A stretch of DNA of 64,000 bases from CAYYFX01 sp046330135 (GCA_046330135.1 JAXLTI010000004.1:1178001-1242000), one strand, 5' to 3'; counted from the first letter of the stretch, positions 50,712-59,384 are shown. Program-made: numbers and translations. The notes: generated by a model not told the origin, from the letters alone.

Positions 50712-51367
50712 GATCCCGTCCGCGCCCCCGTGCCCTTCGACTCCGTCTGCATCTGCTCGACGAGCTCCTTCACCAGCCGCTCCTGGTCGGCGCCGTCGAG
50801 ACGTCGGCCGAGGATGCGCCCCGCGAGGTCCGTCGAAAGGTCCGCCGCCAGGTTCCAGATCTCCTGAATCGCGGCGTCCTTCTGGAGCTCGATCTCCCGC
50901 CGCGCGCGGTCCTTGAACTCCGTCGCCTCCTTCTGAGCGGTGGCGCGGATCTCCTCCTGCACGCGGCGACCGTCCGAGCGAGCCTCGTCCAGGATGGCGC
51001 GCGCCTCGTCCTTCGCGGACTTCAGCATCTCCTGGTACTTCCCGAGCAGCGCCTCCGCCTCGTTCTTGATGCGGCGCGCGTCCTCGATGGCGCCCTCGAT
51101 GCTCCGCTGGCGGTCGGCGAGCGACTTGGCGAGCGGCTTCCACGCGGTCATCCGCAGGACCAGGAGGACCACGAGGAACGTGACGATGGTCCAGATGAGC
51201 AGCCCCGGCTCCACGCTGAAGAGGCTGGGCGCCGCGTGCGCAGCCTCCGCGCCGGCAGCCGTCTCGGCCGCGTGCGACTCGACGCCGCCCGGAGGCGCCT
51301 GCGCGAGCGCTGCGGCCGGAAGCGCCGCGAGGCAGAGCGCCCCGAGCGGGAAGTCGATTCGTTTCAC
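50708..51367 (-). CDS. atpF: ATP synthase F0 subunit b
   Basis: The 219-residue protein has an extra N-terminal hydrophobic segment that looks like a signal peptide (residues 1-22), a spacer rich in Ala and His, then the membrane helix (about 50-72, GLLIWTIVTFLVVLLVLRM) and a long charged coiled coil. The cleavable-looking leader is not part of the classical b subunit, but occurs in some phyla. Confidence 0.93.
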   Translation of the reverse strand: MKRIDFPLGALCLAALPAAALAQAPPGGVESHAAETAAGAEAAHAAPSLFSVEPGLLIWTIVTFLVVLLVLRMTAWKPLAKSLADRQRSIEGAIEDARRIKNEAEALLGKYQEMLKSAKDEARAILDEARSDGRRVQEEIRATAQKEATEFKDRARREIELQKDAAIQEIWNLAADLSTDLAGRILGRRLDGADQERLVKELVEQMQTESKGTGARTGS

Positions 51368-51401
51368 GACGTGCCCTCCCTCGCCGATCGCTCGACCGCG
51401 A

Positions 51402-51632
51402 CTAGAACTTGCTCTGGATCATGAAGCAGATCGCGCACGCGAAGAGCGCGACGCCTTCGATGAGCGCCGCGGTCAGAATCATGCTGCCGCGGATGTCGCC
51501 GGCCGCTTCCGGCTGGCGGGCGATGCTCTCCACGGCCCCGGCGGCGATCCGGCCGATCCCGAGACCGGCTCCGAGGGTGGCGATTCCGGCGCCGATGCCG
51601 GCGCCCATCATGGCGAGCCCTTGTCCATCCAT
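51402..51632 (-). CDS. atpE: ATP synthase F0 subunit c
   Basis: The 76-residue hairpin has the Gly-rich first helix (MMGAGIGAGIATLGAGLGIG), the polar loop ARQPEAAGD, and the ion-binding Glu59 in LTAALIEGVALF. There is no Ser/Thr after the Glu, so it is of the proton type and not the sodium type. Confidence 0.96.
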   Translation of the reverse strand: MDGQGLAMMGAGIGAGIATLGAGLGIGRIAAGAVESIARQPEAAGDIRGSMILTAALIEGVALFACAICFMIQSKF

Positions 51633-51663
51633 GGGTCGACTGCCTCCGACAGGAATTGAGGAA

Positions 51664-52446
51664 TCAGTGCTGGGGATGAGCCGCCATCCCCATGAACACT
51701 GCGGTGAGGAACGTGAAAACGTACGCCTGGAGCAGAGCGACGAAGATCTCGAGCATGTAGATCGCGGTGGCCGCGGCCACGGAGATTCCGGCCGCCGCGA
51801 CGTTCTTGAACAGGAAGATGAAGCCCATGATGACCATGATCACGATGTGCCCGCCGTTCATGTTCGCCCAGAGACGGACGGCGAGCGCGAACGGCTTCGC
51901 GAAGATCCCGACGATCTCCACGACCAGGAGCAGCGGCCACAGCCACCACGGCACCGGCGGAACGATCGCGGCGAGGTAGTGCCCGAGGCCGTTCTCCCGG
52001 ATGCCGGTCACGTGGATCGCGAAGAAGCTGACGATGGCGAGCCCGGCCGTGACCGAGAGATTCCCCGTGGGGGTGGCGCTTCCCGGAATCAGCCCCAGGA
52101 GATTGCAGAACAGGATGAAGAAGAAGACGGTCCACAGGAAGGGCACGTAGCGATCGGCCTTCTCGTGGAAGTTCGGCACCGCGAGCTCGTCCCGGATGAA
52201 GAGCAGGACGGGCTCGAACAGGCCGCGGATTCCCCGTGGCACCAGCCCGCGCTGGCGCCCGACGATCGTCATGAGGATGACGACGAGCGCGGCGGCCGCC
52301 CACATCAGGACGACGTGCTTCGTGATGTCGAGGCTGATCCCCCCGGGAAGATCGGCCACGTGGAGGTACGGTCGGCTGTCCCGCAAGTGGTGGAGGATGT
52401 CGATGCGGTCCGCGTCGTGAGCCGCGGCGGCGGCAGCGAGGATCAT
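51664..52446 (-). CDS. atpB: ATP synthase F0 subunit a
   Basis: The ATG at 52446 overlaps the previous stop and gives 260 residues. Five to six helices are visible, and the essential arginine is in AKPFALAVRLWANMNGGH. The N-terminal region is Ala/His-rich, followed by HHLRDSRPYLHVADLPGG. A longer start at 52524 would run into the upstream gene and lacks a ribosome site. Confidence 0.95.
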   Translation of the reverse strand: MILAAAAAAHDADRIDILHHLRDSRPYLHVADLPGGISLDITKHVVLMWAAAALVVILMTIVGRQRGLVPRGIRGLFEPVLLFIRDELAVPNFHEKADRYVPFLWTVFFFILFCNLLGLIPGSATPTGNLSVTAGLAIVSFFAIHVTGIRENGLGHYLAAIVPPVPWWLWPLLLVVEIVGIFAKPFALAVRLWANMNGGHIVIMVIMGFIFLFKNVAAAGISVAAATAIYMLEIFVALLQAYVFTFLTAVFMGMAAHPQH

Positions 52447-52874
52447 CGCGGCGCCTCGAGGGGCTGCCGGGCGAGGATCCACGCCTCGAGAACGATGAGT
52501 GCGAAGTAGAACCCGACGAGCCACAACACGAACGCGGCGGGCCGCAGCCCCGCGCCGGCCACGAGCGTGGCGACGACGCCGAAGAGCAGGAGCATCCGCG
52601 TCACGAAGCCGCCGACCACGAGCTTCGTCGCGAATCGGTCGGGTCCCCGGAAGGCGAGCTGCGCCAGCCAGAAGCCGCCCACGACGGTGAAGAGGCTCGC
52701 CGCGGCGCCCACCGCCATCATCACGAGGGCTTCAGTCCCTCCGAGCAGAATCGTGGGGAGAGCTGCGGCCGCCGCGAGGATCAGCGTGGCCAGGGCCAGC
52801 AGCGCGGGGATCCGACGCCGAGGAATGGCCGTCGTCCGGAGGACGGGTCTCTCGGTACAGGAGATAGAAGCCAA
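52443..52874 (-). CDS. ATP synthase I-like membrane protein
   Basis: The 143-residue frame starts at a TTG at 52874 that lies inside the preceding gene; no ATG or GTG is available nearer to the first helix. Four hydrophobic segments follow from residue about 23, including VVGGFWLAQLAFRG and FVTRMLLLFGVVATLVAG. The position just before atpB and the four-helix form match the weakly conserved AtpI assembly proteins. Sequence similarity alone would not identify it. Confidence 0.65.
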   Translation of the reverse strand: MASISCTERPVLRTTAIPRRRIPALLALATLILAAAAALPTILLGGTEALVMMAVGAAASLFTVVGGFWLAQLAFRGPDRFATKLVVGGFVTRMLLLFGVVATLVAGAGLRPAAFVLWLVGFYFALIVLEAWILARQPLEAPR

Positions 52875-53040
52875 CGCCAGCTCCCAAGAACGTCCCGACC
52901 AGGGTCAGGATCCCGGTCGACAAATGCAGGCGGCGATCCAGCCAGTGTCCAGCCCAGATCGCCCCCAGCACGATGACGGCAAACTGGATTCCGAGGTGCG
53001 AGTACCGGAGGATCTCGGAAGGTCCCGAACGACCCGCCAC
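52732..53040 (-). CDS. AtpZ-type accessory subunit
   Basis: The 102-residue protein has two helices (residues about 15-31 and 42-62) in the AtpZ pattern: GIQFAVIVLGAIWAGHWLDRR then LVGTFLGAGVGFYLLYRE. A hydrophilic tail follows, whose coding DNA overlaps the next gene by 143 bases. AtpZ and AtpI together have been linked to magnesium or calcium supply and to c-ring assembly. It is the first gene of the ATP synthase operon. Confidence 0.8.
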   Translation of the reverse strand: MAGRSGPSEILRYSHLGIQFAVIVLGAIWAGHWLDRRLHLSTGILTLVGTFLGAGVGFYLLYRETRPPDDGHSSASDPRAAGPGHADPRGGRSSPHDSARRD

Positions 53041-53390
53041 AGGACCTCCGCCAGCCGTCCACGTGGACCCGGAAGGGTCCGAGCGGCAGCTTCCGACGCG
53101 CTCAGGGCCCCCGGAGGCCGAAGGTGTTCAGCCGGTTTCCCCACGCCCGCCCGCGAAGGAGGCACGGTACGGGCCTTTGCGGAAGCTCGCAAGTGTTTTC
53201 GTTCACAAGCAGGGTCAGTCAACCCTCTCGTGGGCAGCGTCCCTCCCGTCGGTGCCGGGCCTCGTAGCCGGAATTGGCTCTCCGCTAGATTCGTGAGCGA
53301 AAGTCCGGCACCCTGGATGCCGATCTAGGGGGGACCGCCGTCGATCCGGTCCGGGTGGTGCCCCGGGGCGCTTTTCCCCGGCTTCACCCC

Positions 53391-53421
53391 TTGCGTTCGG
53401 ACCCCGGGGTTGTGCTAGAAT
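53391..53421 (+). promoter_or_regulatory. Distal extended -10 promoter for the six-Cys gene
   Basis: TAGAAT at 53416-53421 is preceded by TGC, with TTGCGT 19 bases upstream. Its transcript would carry a leader of about 200 bases. Confidence 0.45.
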
Positions 53422-53537
53422 GGCCACCGGCCCGGGAGGCCAGGGTGCCTTCGTAGGAAATGACCTCTGGGGCCGCGCGGAATCTCGGTGCGCGGCGGTG
53501 CTGGGGCGGAAAGGGCGAGCTCCTTCGAATGAAGGGC

Positions 53538-53566
53538 TTGAACTCATGCCCTGGGATTGCTAGAGT
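53538..53566 (+). promoter_or_regulatory. Proximal extended -10 promoter for the six-Cys gene
   Basis: TTGAAC at 53538-53543, a 17-base spacer, and TAGAGT at 53561-53566 preceded by TGC. It lies 65 bases before the ATG at 53632. Confidence 0.6.
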
Positions 53567-53631
53567 AGCGAGTGCGAACAGGGTCCACTCAACCCGGTGT
53601 CGCGCTCACTGAATCGATTCGGAGGAACACC

Positions 53632-54183
53632 ATGAAGCGTATCCTGACGATTGCTCTCGCTCTGTTGGTGATCGCGATGCCGGCGTTTGCCCAGCAGCAG
53701 TACGGCTGGACGGTCAGCGCCAGCCAGACCGACCCGCACATGAACACCGGCGGCCTCGCTGCTGGCGGGCTCGGGCACCTGTACCTCTGGTACTTCTGCA
53801 ACGCCCCGATGGGAATGTCGGCTGCGGACATGGGCCTGGCGGCCACGGGCGTCGTCTTCGCGGGCTTCTCGCCGTTGAACGGCTTCCTGAACGCGGGCTC
53901 CGGCCAGAACCTGCTGCTCGCGGTCGGTGGCTGCCCGAACGGCCCGGTCGCGGCGGGTGACATCACCGTCTTCTACTTCGGTGGCGCTGGCAGCATGTGC
54001 ATCGTCAACTCGAACAACAACATTCGTGTGACGGTGGACTGCACCTCCCCCACGCCGAGCGCGTGGGACATCCACGCTGTCGGTTGGGATGCCCTCGCGG
54101 CGCCCGCCTGCAGCGAAGTGCTCTGCCCGCCCACGGCCGTCGAGCCTCAGAACTGGGGCGCGATCAAGAGCCTGTACCGCTAA
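53632..54183 (+). CDS. Secreted six-cysteine protein with W-x3-K-x2-Y-R tail
   Basis: GGAGG lies six bases before the ATG. The 183-residue protein has a signal peptide (residues 1-20, ending P-A-F-A) and one domain with six cysteines (C56, C101, C123, C137, C160, C165) that matches residues 22-168 of the protein at 623 over its whole length, about three quarters identical by eye. Key shared segments are GWTVSASQTDPHMNTGG, GLGHLYLWY and ITVFYFGGAGSMC. It ends VEPQNWGAIKSLYR, a tail also found on the lipoproteins at 57000-60008. Two good promoters, a strong ribosome site, biased codons and a perfect terminator suggest abundant expression. Function is unknown. Confidence 0.75.
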   Translation: MKRILTIALALLVIAMPAFAQQQYGWTVSASQTDPHMNTGGLAAGGLGHLYLWYFCNAPMGMSAADMGLAATGVVFAGFSPLNGFLNAGSGQNLLLAVGGCPNGPVAAGDITVFYFGGAGSMCIVNSNNNIRVTVDCTSPTPSAWDIHAVGWDALAAPACSEVLCPPTAVEPQNWGAIKSLYR

Positions 54184-54205
54184 CGCTGGTACTGGGTTCG
54201 GCCCA

Positions 54206-54247
54206 GAAAAAGTGCGGGGCCTCCTCTCGGAGGCCCCGCTTCTTTTT
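54206..54247. terminator. Strong bidirectional terminator
   Basis: GCGGGGCCTCC (54214-54224) pairs perfectly with GGAGGCCCCGC (54229-54239) across TCTC. T-rich bases (54240-54247) follow and an A-run (54206-54211) precedes, so it can end the six-Cys transcript and also the minus-strand gene at 54314. Confidence 0.92.
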
Positions 54248-54313
54248 GCCCAGCGCGAGCGCGATCTCTCGCGAGACGCCGCAACGACCGAACGGCTGAG
54301 GGCGTGCCGCGGA

Positions 54314-54946
54314 TCAGCCGAAGCTTCCGGGCATCACGACCTGCAGTGCGTGCACGAGAAGACGCTCGGCCCTCCGCAGCTGACGCACGTGGTAGGGCTC
54401 GTCGGAGGAATTCCACAGGAACGCGAACGCGGCGGGCACCGTGTCCATGCTACGCGCCCGCTGATTCCGGAGGGACAGCACTTCCACCAGCTCCTCGGCG
54501 GACCACACGTCAGGTCGCAGCCGATCCACGTCCATCCAGATCTCACGGAATCCGAAGAGCAGCTCTTGGATGTCGTGCATCGCGGCGCCGTGCTTCAGGA
54601 GGTACCGAACGACTCGGTCCATCTCCGGCAGGTCGGCGAACTCCTCGACTTGCGGCAGCTTCGGTGAGCGCCCGTGCGAGCGCATCGCCTTCGGCAGGAA
54701 CTCCACGCTCGCCTCGACGCCCTGCTGGCCGAGCCAGCGGAAAGCGCCGCGAATCGGGCCCCCGTCATATCCGATCATCCACGAGGCGGCGTATTCGGGC
54801 GGACCCGAGCCGTGGGGTGGGGGACCCCAGGGAGGAGTGACCTTCTCGAAGCGCGAGAGACGGTAAAGGTCCTTCGGAAGCGGCTGCTCGAGGAACGCCG
54901 CCACGAGCTCCGGAGCGGTCCGGTAGATCGAACGAGTGCCGGGCAC
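54314..54946 (-). CDS. Hypothetical protein, 210 residues
   Basis: The GTG at 54946 with GGAGG eight bases upstream is the best start. I do not recognise a family. The protein is soluble and has no signal peptide. It begins VPGTRSIYRTAPELVAAFLEQ, contains a Pro/Gly/Trp-rich loop (PPWGPPPHGSGPP), a helical middle, and ends with EPYHVRQLRRAERLLVHALQ. Acidic and basic helices alternate. It ends close to the bidirectional terminator and is divergent from thiC. Confidence 0.6.
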   Translation of the reverse strand: MPGTRSIYRTAPELVAAFLEQPLPKDLYRLSRFEKVTPPWGPPPHGSGPPEYAASWMIGYDGGPIRGAFRWLGQQGVEASVEFLPKAMRSHGRSPKLPQVEEFADLPEMDRVVRYLLKHGAAMHDIQELLFGFREIWMDVDRLRPDVWSAEELVEVLSLRNQRARSMDTVPAAFAFLWNSSDEPYHVRQLRRAERLLVHALQVVMPGSFG

Positions 54947-55385
54947 GTCCGCACCCTCCTTCCGACGCGGGTGGGCGCCCGGGCGTGACCGCCGCTCCGG
55001 GAACCCACCGGCAACGGGTGGAGGGGTGACCCGACCCGCGCCGGGTCCACGGCCAACGCCCCACTCGACGCCTGCCGCCCCGACCAAGCAACTGACACAC
55101 TGGCAAGGAGTTGCGGGACGGTCCACGACGGTGGGGGCCGACCGCGAGAGTCGCCCTTCCCATCGCTCCGAACATCCCACGGAATTGCGCGCGAAGCAAG
55201 GGTCGTGCGAAGAGGCATAGGGGCGCAGCAGCGGTCCGCTGGACTGAGACGAGCCTCCGGCCAGGGTCAGTCGGGGTCGGGACGAGTCCTCCGGCGGCGC
55301 CGACGGGTCGTCGGCTGGACCCGGCCGGTGCGATCCCCTAGATTCCGGACAACGGAGATCTTGGAGGTCCCTGAAGGGAGGATCC
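54947..55385. other. Region between the hypothetical gene and thiC, 439 bases
   Basis: Two small hairpins lie at 55004-55021 (CCCACC/GGGTGG) and 55028-55047 (GACCCG/CGGGTC). A TAGATT at 55338 could be a -10 for thiC. I looked for a TPP riboswitch, which often precedes thiC, and did not find its conserved core; see the rejected list. Confidence 0.45.
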
Positions 55386-56855
55386 ATGGCCACGATCGAG
55401 CAGGGGATTCCCGCGGAAGCTTCCGCCATCGGGCGCGACGTGGGCGCGGGCTACGGCGATCTTGCGGGAATGACCCCCGTCGCGCCGCTCCGCTCCGAGT
55501 GGGTCGCGCGACGCCGCAATGACTCGGTGCGGACGCAGATTCGCTACGCGCGAGAGGGCCTCGTGACCGAGGAGATGTGGGTCGTGGCGCAGCGCGAGGC
55601 GCTCTCCCCGACCTTCGTTCGTGACGAGGTGGCGCGCGGGCGCATGATCATCCCCGCGAACGTCCACCACGAGAACCTCGTGCCGATGGCGATCGGCATC
55701 CACGCGCGCTGCAAGATCAACGCGAACATCGGAAACAGCGCCGTCACCTCGGACGTCGAGGGCGAGCTCGAGAAGCTCCGGCGCTGCATCAAGTACAAGG
55801 CCGACACCGTGATGGACCTCTCCACGGGCGGCGGGATCGACGAGATCCGCGAGGCGGTCATCCGCCACAGCCCGATCCCCGTCGGGACCGTGCCGGTCTA
55901 TGAAGCCGTGCAGGCCGTGCGCAAGGCGCAGGATCTGACCGCGGACGGGCTCGTGGCCACGATTCGCCACCAGGCGGAGCAGGGCGTGGACTACATGACG
56001 GTCCACGCGGGCATCCTCCGCAAGCACCTCCCGCTCGTCGATCGGCGCATCACCGGCATCGTGAGCCGCGGCGGCTCGATCATGGCGATGTGGATGCTCG
56101 CCCACCGGCGGGAGAACCCGCTCTACGAGCGCTACGACGAGATCCTCGAGATCTGCCGCGCGCACGACGTGTCGCTCTCGCTCGGCGACAGCTTGCGACC
56201 CGGCTGCATCCACGACGCGTCGGACGATGCGCAATTCGCGGAGCTGGACGTCCTGGGCGAGCTGACGGCTCGCGCGTGGGAGAAGGACGTGCAGGTGATG
56301 GTGGAGGGTCCGGGACACGTGCCCCTGGACCAGATTCCGATGAACATCCAGCGCCAGATCGAGGTGTGTCACGAGGCGCCGTTCTACGTGCTGGGTCCGC
56401 TCGTGACCGACGTGGCGCCCGGCTACGACCACATCACGTCGGCGATCGGCGCTGCGGTGGCGGGCCAGCACGGCGCGGCGATGCTCTGCTACGTCACGCC
56501 GAAGGAACATCTCGGGCTGCCGAAGGCGGCGGACGTGCACCAGGGCATCATCGCCTATCGGATCGCGGCGCACGCGGCGGACGTGGCGCGCGGGCGGCCG
56601 GGGGCGCGGGACTGGGACGATGCCATCTCCCGCGCGCGCTACACCTTCGACTGGCACGAGCAATTCGCGCAGTCCATGGACCCCGAGGTCGCCCAGTCCA
56701 TGCACGACGAGGACCTGCCCCACGAAGCGTTCAAGACGGCGGAGTTCTGCTCGATGTGCGGGCCGAAGTTCTGCTCCATGAAGATCTCTCAGGCCGTCGA
56801 CGAGTACAACGCGAAGCTCCGCCGCGGAGAGGTCGTCGGGACGGCGGCGCTGTAG
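55386..56855 (+). CDS. thiC: Phosphomethylpyrimidine synthase
   Basis: The ATG follows GGGAGG. The 489-residue protein is a radical-SAM enzyme that turns aminoimidazole ribotide into HMP-phosphate for thiamine. The iron-sulfur motif C-x2-C-x4-C is in the C-terminus, CSMCGPKFCSMK. Substrate-binding blocks are KINANIGNSAV, MDLSTGGGI, SRGGSIMAMWML, SLGDSLRPGC and VEGPGHVPLDQIPMN. No other thiamine gene is close by. Confidence 0.97.
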   Translation: MATIEQGIPAEASAIGRDVGAGYGDLAGMTPVAPLRSEWVARRRNDSVRTQIRYAREGLVTEEMWVVAQREALSPTFVRDEVARGRMIIPANVHHENLVPMAIGIHARCKINANIGNSAVTSDVEGELEKLRRCIKYKADTVMDLSTGGGIDEIREAVIRHSPIPVGTVPVYEAVQAVRKAQDLTADGLVATIRHQAEQGVDYMTVHAGILRKHLPLVDRRITGIVSRGGSIMAMWMLAHRRENPLYERYDEILEICRAHDVSLSLGDSLRPGCIHDASDDAQFAELDVLGELTARAWEKDVQVMVEGPGHVPLDQIPMNIQRQIEVCHEAPFYVLGPLVTDVAPGYDHITSAIGAAVAGQHGAAMLCYVTPKEHLGLPKAADVHQGIIAYRIAAHAADVARGRPGARDWDDAISRARYTFDWHEQFAQSMDPEVAQSMHDEDLPHEAFKTAEFCSMCGPKFCSMKISQAVDEYNAKLRRGEVVGTAAL

Positions 56856-56941
56856 TCGGGCCGGGACGCCGCCCGAGACCGCGGTCGCGCGCTGCAGGGT
56901 GTGGAGGGGGTGCTCGACGAGCGCCCCGCTCCGAAGTAAAT

Positions 56942-56971
56942 TTGCGACCGCTCAGTCCACTGTGATAGTCT
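56942..56971 (+). promoter_or_regulatory. Possible promoter of the lipoprotein array
   Basis: TTGCGA at 56942-56947 and TAGTCT at 56966-56971 preceded by TGA, 18 bases apart, lie 29 bases before the ATG at 57000. Confidence 0.4.
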
Positions 56972-56999
56972 GGGCGTCCCCCCTGAAAGAAGGCACGTC

Positions 57000-57605
57000 A
57001 TGGCCCGCGTGTCCGCGTCCCGGGCCGTCGCCGCGCTGGCGGCTCTCGGCCTGGCCGGTTGCATCACCTCTCCCGATCAGGCGCCCAAGCCGCACGATCT
57101 GCCCGGCTACACCGACCCCTCGGCGTTCGTGCAGGCCTACGCCGCTTCGCTGCAGGAAAGAAACCTGGCCAACTACCGGAAGCTCCTCGCGGATGAGTTC
57201 GAGTACTTCCCGAGGGCCGCGGATCTCCCCATTCCCTGGCTCGACGGCGACTCCTGGGGCTACGCCGACGAGCTCGGCATGATCGGACACATGATGGACT
57301 CCGCGTTCGTCCCGAAGGACCCGGACTGCGGCGCCGTTCGCGCGATGTACGCCGAGCTCACGGTGTCCTCTCGGCGCGACGTCGGCGACGGAACGATCGA
57401 GGTCGGGACCGTCGGTTTGATCCGCGTCGTCTGGGGCGCGGACGGCGGGGGGGTCGCGAACGCGCGCTTCGTCTTCGATCTCGCGAGGGGCGAGGACGGG
57501 TATCTCCGCCTGCGCGCCATGCACGAGCTCCCGCTGTTCCGGGAGGGATCCCTCGAGGTCACTCCCCGGACCTGGGCCGGTCTCAAGGCGGGCTACCGCG
57601 AGTAG
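57000..57605 (+). CDS. Array lipoprotein 1, single NTF2-like domain
   Basis: The 201-residue protein has a lipoprotein signal ending L-A-G-C. The mature part is one module of about 165 residues: it opens YTDPSAFVQAYAASLQERN, has the signature GDSWGYADELGMIGHMMD, and ends RTWAGLKAGYRE. Size and strand pattern suggest an NTF2/SnoaL-like cone fold, which is an inference. No catalytic residues are evident. It is the first gene of the array, 20 bases before the next. Confidence 0.75.
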   Translation: MARVSASRAVAALAALGLAGCITSPDQAPKPHDLPGYTDPSAFVQAYAASLQERNLANYRKLLADEFEYFPRAADLPIPWLDGDSWGYADELGMIGHMMDSAFVPKDPDCGAVRAMYAELTVSSRRDVGDGTIEVGTVGLIRVVWGADGGGVANARFVFDLARGEDGYLRLRAMHELPLFREGSLEVTPRTWAGLKAGYRE

Positions 57606-57625
57606 TTGGAAGGGGAAGCGTCCCG

Positions 57626-58213
57626 ATGTCGCGCCCGTGCGTTCGAATCGCGAGCATCGCCGGCCTGCTGGGGCTCTTCGCGGCCGGATGCCTCACGGAT
57701 TCCGACAAGCCGTCGGGCGCGGTGGCGGGCACCACGGATCCGGCGACGCTCGTGGCGAGGCACGCCGCGGCTCTCTCGCACCGCGACTACGATGCCTATG
57801 CCGCGCTTCTCAGCGACGACTTCATGTTCTACCCGGGGTCCCTCGCCATCCTGGACACGAGCGACCTCCAGGACTTCCCCTGGCTGACCGGGGAGGGCGC
57901 GTTCGCCTGGGACCGCATCGGCGAGCTCGGCATGATCGGGCAGATGTTCGCGACGCCGAACACGTCGATCGGAGCCGCGTTCGAGGTGCTGAGCATTCGA
58001 GGCACGTTGGACGCGGGCTTCGACGTCGACACACACGCGACCTTCAGCGTGGCCTCGCGCACTTTCAGTGCCGAGGCGGACACGCGCCTCGTCTTGCGCC
58101 TCTCGAAGGCGCGCGACGGCTACCTGCGCATCCACTCGATCCGCGAGATCCCGCCGGAGCTCTTCTACGGGGGAGTGACCTGGGCTGCGATCAAGATGAG
58201 GTATGAGCCATGA
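57626..58213 (+). CDS. Array lipoprotein 2, single NTF2-like domain
   Basis: The 195-residue protein has the lipobox F-A-A-G-C and then one module: TTDPATLVARHAAALSHRDYDAY, the diverged signature DRIGELGMIGQMF, and the tail VTWAAIKMRYEP. The GDSWG part of the signature is replaced, so this is the most divergent intact copy. Its stop overlaps the next gene as ATGA. Confidence 0.72.
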   Translation: MSRPCVRIASIAGLLGLFAAGCLTDSDKPSGAVAGTTDPATLVARHAAALSHRDYDAYAALLSDDFMFYPGSLAILDTSDLQDFPWLTGEGAFAWDRIGELGMIGQMFATPNTSIGAAFEVLSIRGTLDAGFDVDTHATFSVASRTFSAEADTRLVLRLSKARDGYLRIHSIREIPPELFYGGVTWAAIKMRYEP

Positions 58214-59340
58214 CCACCGCTCGCAACCTGCGCATCCTCCTGGGGCTGGGCGCCGCGCTCGCGTCGGCGGCGTGCGGGCACGACGACGGACCCACGGCGC
58301 CGCCGCACTTCACGGAGCCCGCCGCGCTGGTCGGGGGCTACGCGACGGCCTTCACGGCGCGAAACGCCGGCGCATGCGTGGATCTGCTCGAGGCCGCGAG
58401 CGGTACGAGCGGCGGCTTCCGTTTCTTCCCGAAGAGCGAGGATCTTCCGGCCTTGGATTGGCTCGCCGGCGACAGCTGGGGCTACGAGCGCGAGGGAGGG
58501 ATCCTCTCCAACATGCTCGACCGGACCTACGTGAGCGAGGCGGCGGCCGCCGCCGGGTTCACCGGCGTGGGCACGCTGACGCTCGAGACGGACTCGACCA
58601 CCCCGCTCGCGGGGCACGAGTACGACGTCCTCGCCTCGGGGACTTTCGCGATGAAGCGCGCCGCCCTTGCCGACGTTCTCTATCCCGTCGGGCTGCGCTT
58701 CGTGCTGGCGACGTCGACGGACGGCACCCTCGTGATCCGCGAGATGCACGAGCTGTCCATGGGGATGGACCGCTCGCCGGGCGCGCTGAGCTGGGGGACG
58801 GTGCAGAGCTGGTACCGCGAGCCGCCGCCGCGGTACACGGATCCGACCGCGCTGATCGCGGCGCACGCCGCCGCGCTCACGGATCGCGACCTCGAAGACT
58901 ACGCGAGCCTCCTCGACGGCAGCTTCCAGTACTTCCCGCAGCCCCAAGACCTCAGCGATCTTCCGTGGATGACGGGCTCGTCGTGGGGGCGCTCGGACGA
59001 GCTTGAGATGATCCGCCACATGTTCGACCCGAGCTACGAGCCCATGGGCTCCCACGCGGGGAGCATCGACTCGATCCACGCGACCTTCCAGGTTCTCCAC
59101 GTCCAGCCGGACTCCATCCTCGGTGGGACCCAGGTCTCGACGAGCGCCGTTCTTCAGGTGATGTACGACGCGTCGAGCGGCGCGGCGGCCAATGTCCGAT
59201 TCGACTTCCACCTCGTGTCGCACGACGGGCATCTCCTCATCTCGGAGATCCGCGAGCTGCCGCTCCACGCGCCGGCCCGTGACGAGTTGCCGGTCGAGCC
59301 GCAGACCTGGGCGAACATCAAGGCGCTGTACCGAGAGTGA
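58210..59340 (+). CDS. Array lipoprotein 3, two tandem NTF2-like domains
   Basis: The 376-residue protein has the lipobox A-S-A-A-C and two modules. Module one keeps GDSWGYEREGGILSNM and ends LSWGTVQSWYREPPPRYTDP, which leads straight into module two, so the usual C-terminal tail is retained inside the chain. Module two has SSWGRSDELEMIRHMFD and ends QTWANIKALYRE. Module two is clearly closest to array lipoprotein 4. The structure suggests fusion of two neighbouring copies. Confidence 0.75.
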   Translation: MTTARNLRILLGLGAALASAACGHDDGPTAPPHFTEPAALVGGYATAFTARNAGACVDLLEAASGTSGGFRFFPKSEDLPALDWLAGDSWGYEREGGILSNMLDRTYVSEAAAAAGFTGVGTLTLETDSTTPLAGHEYDVLASGTFAMKRAALADVLYPVGLRFVLATSTDGTLVIREMHELSMGMDRSPGALSWGTVQSWYREPPPRYTDPTALIAAHAAALTDRDLEDYASLLDGSFQYFPQPQDLSDLPWMTGSSWGRSDELEMIRHMFDPSYEPMGSHAGSIDSIHATFQVLHVQPDSILGGTQVSTSAVLQVMYDASSGAAANVRFDFHLVSHDGHLLISEIRELPLHAPARDELPVEPQTWANIKALYRE

Positions 59341-59384
59341 CGGGCGTCGCCGAGCCGGAGTGCAGTGAACAGGAGGCAACCCAT

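Larger units (their letters stand above)
53041..53631. other. Divergent region between the ATP synthase operon and the six-Cys gene, 591 bases
   Basis: No gene is supported. On the minus strand TTGACT at 53222-53217 is a possible -35 for the ATP synthase operon, without a good -10. On the plus strand two promoters with extended -10 elements precede the gene at 53632. The stretch 53422-53530 is G-rich and might be a structured leader, but I recognise no known RNA. Confidence 0.5.

Noticed and set aside
53422..53530. Possible structured RNA before the six-Cys gene
   Set aside because: The stretch is G-rich and lies behind a promoter, but no core of 6S, SRP, tmRNA or a known riboswitch could be matched by eye; it is noted only as a leader.
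55200..55385. Possible TPP riboswitch before thiC
   Set aside because: A GGGGCGC and a CTGAGA-like segment occur near 55226-55255, but the second conserved half (the C-C-T-G-A-T-C-T-G-G element and following core) is missing, so the match is chance.
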